The notes under the pieces: generated by a model
The model's database searches: none
Told to the model about the DNA's origin: nothing
What the model saw: only the letters and a program-made list of their open reading frames with translations
Origin: Clostridiales bacterium
Lineage (GTDB): Bacteria > Bacillota_E > Sulfobacillia > Sulfobacillales > JAIMBI01
Reading direction: 5' to 3'
DNA length: 64,000 nt
Assembly (NCBI GenBank): GCA_027318915.1
Contig: DAHVOH010000005.1
Coordinates: 4,183 to 68,182 of the forward strand
Shown: piece by piece, positions 61,152-64,000 of the stretch
Numbering within the stretch: position 1 is the first letter of the stretch
Layout: each line of letters starts with the position of its first letter
Program-made: the position numbers and the translations under genes

Positions 61152-62603
61152 ATGCTGTCGCCCCCCTCATCGTCCTTCCAAGCCCATTCGGAGTCGGCCT
61201 TGAAGCTGTTTCTCAAGTACGGCTTGGTGACCGATCCCTGGCTGGCGTCCATCAACGGAGACGCCACGTTGGCCACGGACGTGATGCAAAAGGTCGACCG
61301 AACCACGGATGAAATTCTGGCCGAGCCCATCGATCGCTCGATGCTGGGTCCCTGGCCGCTCACCGGGGCCCAGGTGGAGGTCGCCGTCCGCGAGGTTCTG
61401 CTCTCGTCGGCGGCCTTCGACGCGTATCTGCAGTATGGCCGAACCGCGCTGCTGCCCTCCCTGGTCAGCGATGCCGAGCGCCGCGTCAAGTTGCTGGTGC
61501 GAGAGGGCGGCCTGGCGTCGCTGATTCTGGCTTACGGATGGACAGCCCCGGTGGAAAATCTGATGGCGGTCCGTTTTTACCGCCGCATGCGGGAGGACGA
61601 TTTTGTCTCCGGCCGGCTCCATCGCCCGTGGGTCCAGCGCCCCTTGGATTTGGAGCTGGTCACCGGATTGGCCCTGGGCCACTACGAGCTCTTTACGGAA
61701 GACGGCGTGCGTTGGGTCCGCCTCACCCGCCGCGGGCATCAAGCCTGGCACCAGGCGCGCAACCTGTGGGAATCGACGGGCTACGCCCGCATGCGCTCCC
61801 GGCTGTTGATGGTGGCGCAATTTGCCGGTTTGGGCGACCTGGATGAGGTGACCGACACCCTCCTGCCCGACTTTCGCGCTCTGCGAGCCGAGTTCGTCCA
61901 CTACGCTCAGCCGACCGGTCCTCAGGTTTTGGAGATCGGCTCGGGCACCGGCGCCCTGACCGTCGACGCGGGCCTTGCGTGCCACATCTTCCCGGCCCAG
62001 CTCACCTGTCTCGATCCCTCGCGGGTCATGACCGAACGGGCGCTGGCCAAATGCCAGGCGGCCCATCTGAGCAACGTGCGCTTTGTGCAGGGCGTGGCGG
62101 AATCCATGCCCTTCCCCGACGAATCGTTCGACAGCGTGTTGGGCTTCGCCGTCTTTCAGTACACCGACCGGGCGCTGGCGTTCAGCGAGGCGTACCGCGT
62201 GCTCAAACCCGGCGCCTGTTTGACGGTGGGCGTGCCGCTCCCGATGCCGTCTCTGCAGTCTCCTTTGGTCACACGGTGGTTCAAGGCGCTCAAGGAGCCG
62301 TCTTACGGCGACGTGACCTTGTGCGAGCCGGATGACGTCCCCCACTGGGCGACGGCGGCCGGATTTCTTCCGGTCGACCGACGCGAGTTCGACACCCGCT
62401 TGGACCTGAGCCACACGGAACTGACGGTTCGCGTGATGCTGCAGTTTCAAATCTACCGCGCCACTCTCGACCAGATGCCCTATCAAGCCCGCATTGACCT
62501 GGCGGAGGACCTGGTGGGGCGAGGCCGCTACCTTCTGCAGCGTGGCTACGGCGGCGAGATGTCAACCCCGCTGCAATGGACCCGCTGGCGCAAACCGGGC
62601 TAG
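61152..62603 (+). CDS. SAM-dependent methyltransferase with a long N-terminal domain
   Basis: 483 aa. The class I methyltransferase core is in the C-terminal half: motif I VLEIGSGTGALTVDAGL (about residues 259-275), LTCLDPSRVM, VQGVAESMPFPDESFDSVLGF (motif IV region) and LKPGACLTVGVPLP. The first 240 residues are helical and unrecognised (HSESALKLFLKYGLVTDPWL, RVKLLVREGGLASLILAYG), perhaps a substrate or partner domain. ATG at 61152 with GACAGGAG. Substrate unknown. Followed by an XRE regulator. Confidence 0.82.
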   Translation: MLSPPSSSFQAHSESALKLFLKYGLVTDPWLASINGDATLATDVMQKVDRTTDEILAEPIDRSMLGPWPLTGAQVEVAVREVLLSSAAFDAYLQYGRTALLPSLVSDAERRVKLLVREGGLASLILAYGWTAPVENLMAVRFYRRMREDDFVSGRLHRPWVQRPLDLELVTGLALGHYELFTEDGVRWVRLTRRGHQAWHQARNLWESTGYARMRSRLLMVAQFAGLGDLDEVTDTLLPDFRALRAEFVHYAQPTGPQVLEIGSGTGALTVDAGLACHIFPAQLTCLDPSRVMTERALAKCQAAHLSNVRFVQGVAESMPFPDESFDSVLGFAVFQYTDRALAFSEAYRVLKPGACLTVGVPLPMPSLQSPLVTRWFKALKEPSYGDVTLCEPDDVPHWATAAGFLPVDRREFDTRLDLSHTELTVRVMLQFQIYRATLDQMPYQARIDLAEDLVGRGRYLLQRGYGGEMSTPLQWTRWRKPG

Positions 62604-62607
62604 GCGG

Positions 62608-62622
62608 CGAAAACCTTTTTCG
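62608..62622. terminator. Weak hairpin after the methyltransferase stop
   Basis: CGAAAA and TTTTCG, 6 bp around CCT, 5 nt after the stop. A/T-rich stem with a T-run in its 3' arm; a weak terminator at best. Confidence 0.3.
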
Positions 62623-62720
62623 ACAGCGTCTGCACGAATTTGCGGGGTCAAGCAGGAAATTCCCTCCACTTCGGGGAACTCTTCAGCAAATCCACAGAGG
62701 AAACAGGGGGCCGACGCTTC

Positions 62721-63503
62721 GTGATCAGCGACCGCATCCGAACGTTGCGCGAAGAGAATGGCATGAGCCAGTCCGAACTGGCGGACAGGATCCCCCTCTC
62801 CCAGAAGCAGGTCTCCCGCATCGAACGTGGCCTCTTCGTGCAGCTCCCGCGCCGCACGTTGGTTCGTTTGGCCGAAGTGCTGTCCGTTCCGCTGGTGACG
62901 GGCGAAGTCAACGACTGGCTCCTGCAGTCCGGTTACGCCCCCTTGATTCGGCCCGATCTGCCCTTGCCGCCGCGCTTGGACGAGTGGCTGGCAACCTCTT
63001 CCTCGCACCCGGTGGCCGTCATGGATCCCGCCGGAACAGTCCGGTACGCCAACCCTCTCTTTGATCGGCTGTGGAGCGCTCAATGCCGGCACACCGACAA
63101 TTTGGTGCTGTGGGTTCTGGACAAGGCGTCGCCGTTGGAGACCCGCGATCGTCTGCGACTCCTCCGCTGGCACTTGGGCGTGCTCCGTTATGCCGCCGGC
63201 GAACCGTGGACGGCCCGGTTCCGCGAGACGGTCCTGAGCCAGGACCCGGATGTCGGGGCACTCTGGGAGAGAGCGGGCCGTCACGCCCTGGCGCCCGCCG
63301 ATTTGTCGGGCGCGCCGGTGCGGGTCGCCCATGCGCGCTATGGTGTGCTGGCCTTTCGCGTCGCCGTGTCGGAGCCCTTCTGGCGGCCCGACTTGCAGAT
63401 CCTCATGTTTCATCCCCACGACCACCGCACGCGGACCTGGTGCCACGAAGGACGCACGCCGCTCCCAGACCTCGCCGCCGACCTGACCGACCGCTCCAGT
63501 TGA
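62721..63503 (+). CDS. XRE-family regulator with MmyB-like ligand domain
   Basis: 260 aa. Residues 1-62 form an HTH: ISDRIRTLREENGMSQSELADRIPLSQKQVSRIERG. The rest resembles the PAS-like ligand-binding domain of MmyB-type regulators: HPVAVMDPAGTVRYANPLFDRLW, VLRYAAGEPWTARFRETVLSQ, and HPHDHRTRTWCHEG. MmyB-type regulators often control antibiotic or stress genes and may bind fatty acids. GTG at 62721 after ACAGGGGG. A TTCCC...GGGAA inverted repeat lies in its upstream region. Confidence 0.82.
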   Translation: MISDRIRTLREENGMSQSELADRIPLSQKQVSRIERGLFVQLPRRTLVRLAEVLSVPLVTGEVNDWLLQSGYAPLIRPDLPLPPRLDEWLATSSSHPVAVMDPAGTVRYANPLFDRLWSAQCRHTDNLVLWVLDKASPLETRDRLRLLRWHLGVLRYAAGEPWTARFRETVLSQDPDVGALWERAGRHALAPADLSGAPVRVAHARYGVLAFRVAVSEPFWRPDLQILMFHPHDHRTRTWCHEGRTPLPDLAADLTDRSS

Positions 63504-64000
63504 CGGCCCGCTCCCCCACACGAAACGGGTGCCGATCGCGGCCCGCGTCCCTGTTCGGGAGGCTGATCCCGGCGGGTCCGCATCAAGAGGCCGCCCCCAT
63601 CCCCCACCGGGTCGCTTCGCGGCGGGGCTCTCCCCCGCCCATCGCCGCCCGGTCGGGGGCCGGCTGCTCCGTCCCGGACAAGGGCGGACCCGGGGATGGC
63701 CCGGACGGCACGAGCCGGCGCTGCGGCACGGCGTCATCTGCTCTTCGATCAAGCAGGGCCCGAGGCGAGCGCCCGGACTCCATCCGCCGGGGCCGGGGCC
63801 ATCCGGTTTTTGGGCATCGCCGGCGCCCATCGGCGCCGCGTGGACGGACTCGGATCGACCGTCGGGCCATTCACTGGGCCGTCAATGGGCCCCGAACCCC
63901 GCGCCGGCGCCCCGGAGAGACCCGGGGCCCGGTGTGCGGCGCCGGCCGGCCAGGCACCCGCGCCCACGGGTGGGCGCCCAGGGGATGGCGTGTGTCGGCG
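63504..64000. other. Right-end region without a recognisable gene
   Basis: About 500 nt of very GC-rich DNA. Open frames on the minus strand are Arg/Pro/Gly-rich and look like chance. A gene entering from the right edge cannot be excluded. Confidence 0.4.

Noticed and set aside
1..64000. CRISPR arrays, rRNA, tRNA and insertion sequences
   Set aside because: No regularly spaced repeats, no GGTTCGA-type tRNA arms in intergenic DNA, no transposase-like proteins and no terminal inverted repeats were found by reading.

Overview
The window is a very GC-rich bacterial chromosome segment. It carries spore-related genes (PdaB-like deacetylase, SpoVK-like AAA protein, LysM/SleB-type cortex hydrolase, YaaH-like GH18), Firmicute-style housekeeping blocks (recA-recX-...-ymdB, mutS-mutL-miaA, lexA), good GGAGG ribosome binding sites and many GTG/TTG starts. 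This points to a high-GC spore-forming Bacillota, perhaps of the Sulfobacillus/Thermaerobacter/Symbiobacterium type; the lineage is inference. No rRNA, tRNA, CRISPR array or insertion sequence was found.

Layout. 1-5.4 kb: 3' part of asnS, a RodZ-like protein, a D,D-carboxypeptidase, a PdaB-like deacetylase and an MFS permease. 5.6-14.7 kb: a co-directional run of a membrane-anchored unknown, a short FtsH-like AAA protease, cinA, a DEAD-box RNA helicase, recA, recX, an unknown, ymdB and a membrane dipeptidase. 15-20 kb: GH18, DedA, and a minus-strand operon of a D,D-carboxypeptidase, a nitrilase-like protein without its cysteine, and an intact nitrilase. 20.1-26 kb: Ppx-like, mutS, mutL, miaA, all overlapping. 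26-31.5 kb: cortex hydrolase, SpoVK-like, small GTPase, PLP enzyme, LexA, CPBP protease. 31.7-34.4 kb: acyl-CoA dehydrogenase, SCP2, thiolase. 34.6-37.9 kb: an ECF sigma factor with two membrane proteins that have large exported domains. 38-41.4 kb: VOC, YbaK, pyrophosphatase, YajQ, aminopeptidase C. 42.4-48 kb: amino-acid permease, ribbon-helix-helix protein plus DUF4097 protein, a frameshifted nucleotidyltransferase, a class B PBP. 48-51.9 kb: NfeD, SPFH, small M50 protease, exonuclease III, DsrE. 52-55.3 kb: APH-type kinase, nucleotidyltransferase, GNAT. 55.9-63.5 kb: membrane protein, two selenoprotein genes flanking an MFS permease, a methyltransferase, and an XRE regulator.

The main discovery is a pair of genes that ordinary ORF calling breaks or truncates because each has one in-frame TGA. 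One (57156-57407) is a glutaredoxin-like protein with TGA at the first position of its CxxC motif. The other (59252-60604) is a CoA-disulfide-reductase/NADH-oxidase-family flavoprotein with TGA at its single redox-active cysteine. In both, exactly 22 nt separate the TGA from the loop of a 7-bp hairpin whose loop begins AGUU. TGA is an ordinary stop in most other genes here, so selenocysteine is the best reading. The two genes may form a selenium-based thiol redox system.

Secondary points of interest are the sigma/anti-sigma-like region with a second, sigma-region-4-like membrane protein; the nitrilase/pseudo-nitrilase/carboxypeptidase operon; a leaderless-type promoter with inverted repeats in front of an RHH gene; and a hairpin with a T-rich tail in the aminopeptidase C leader.
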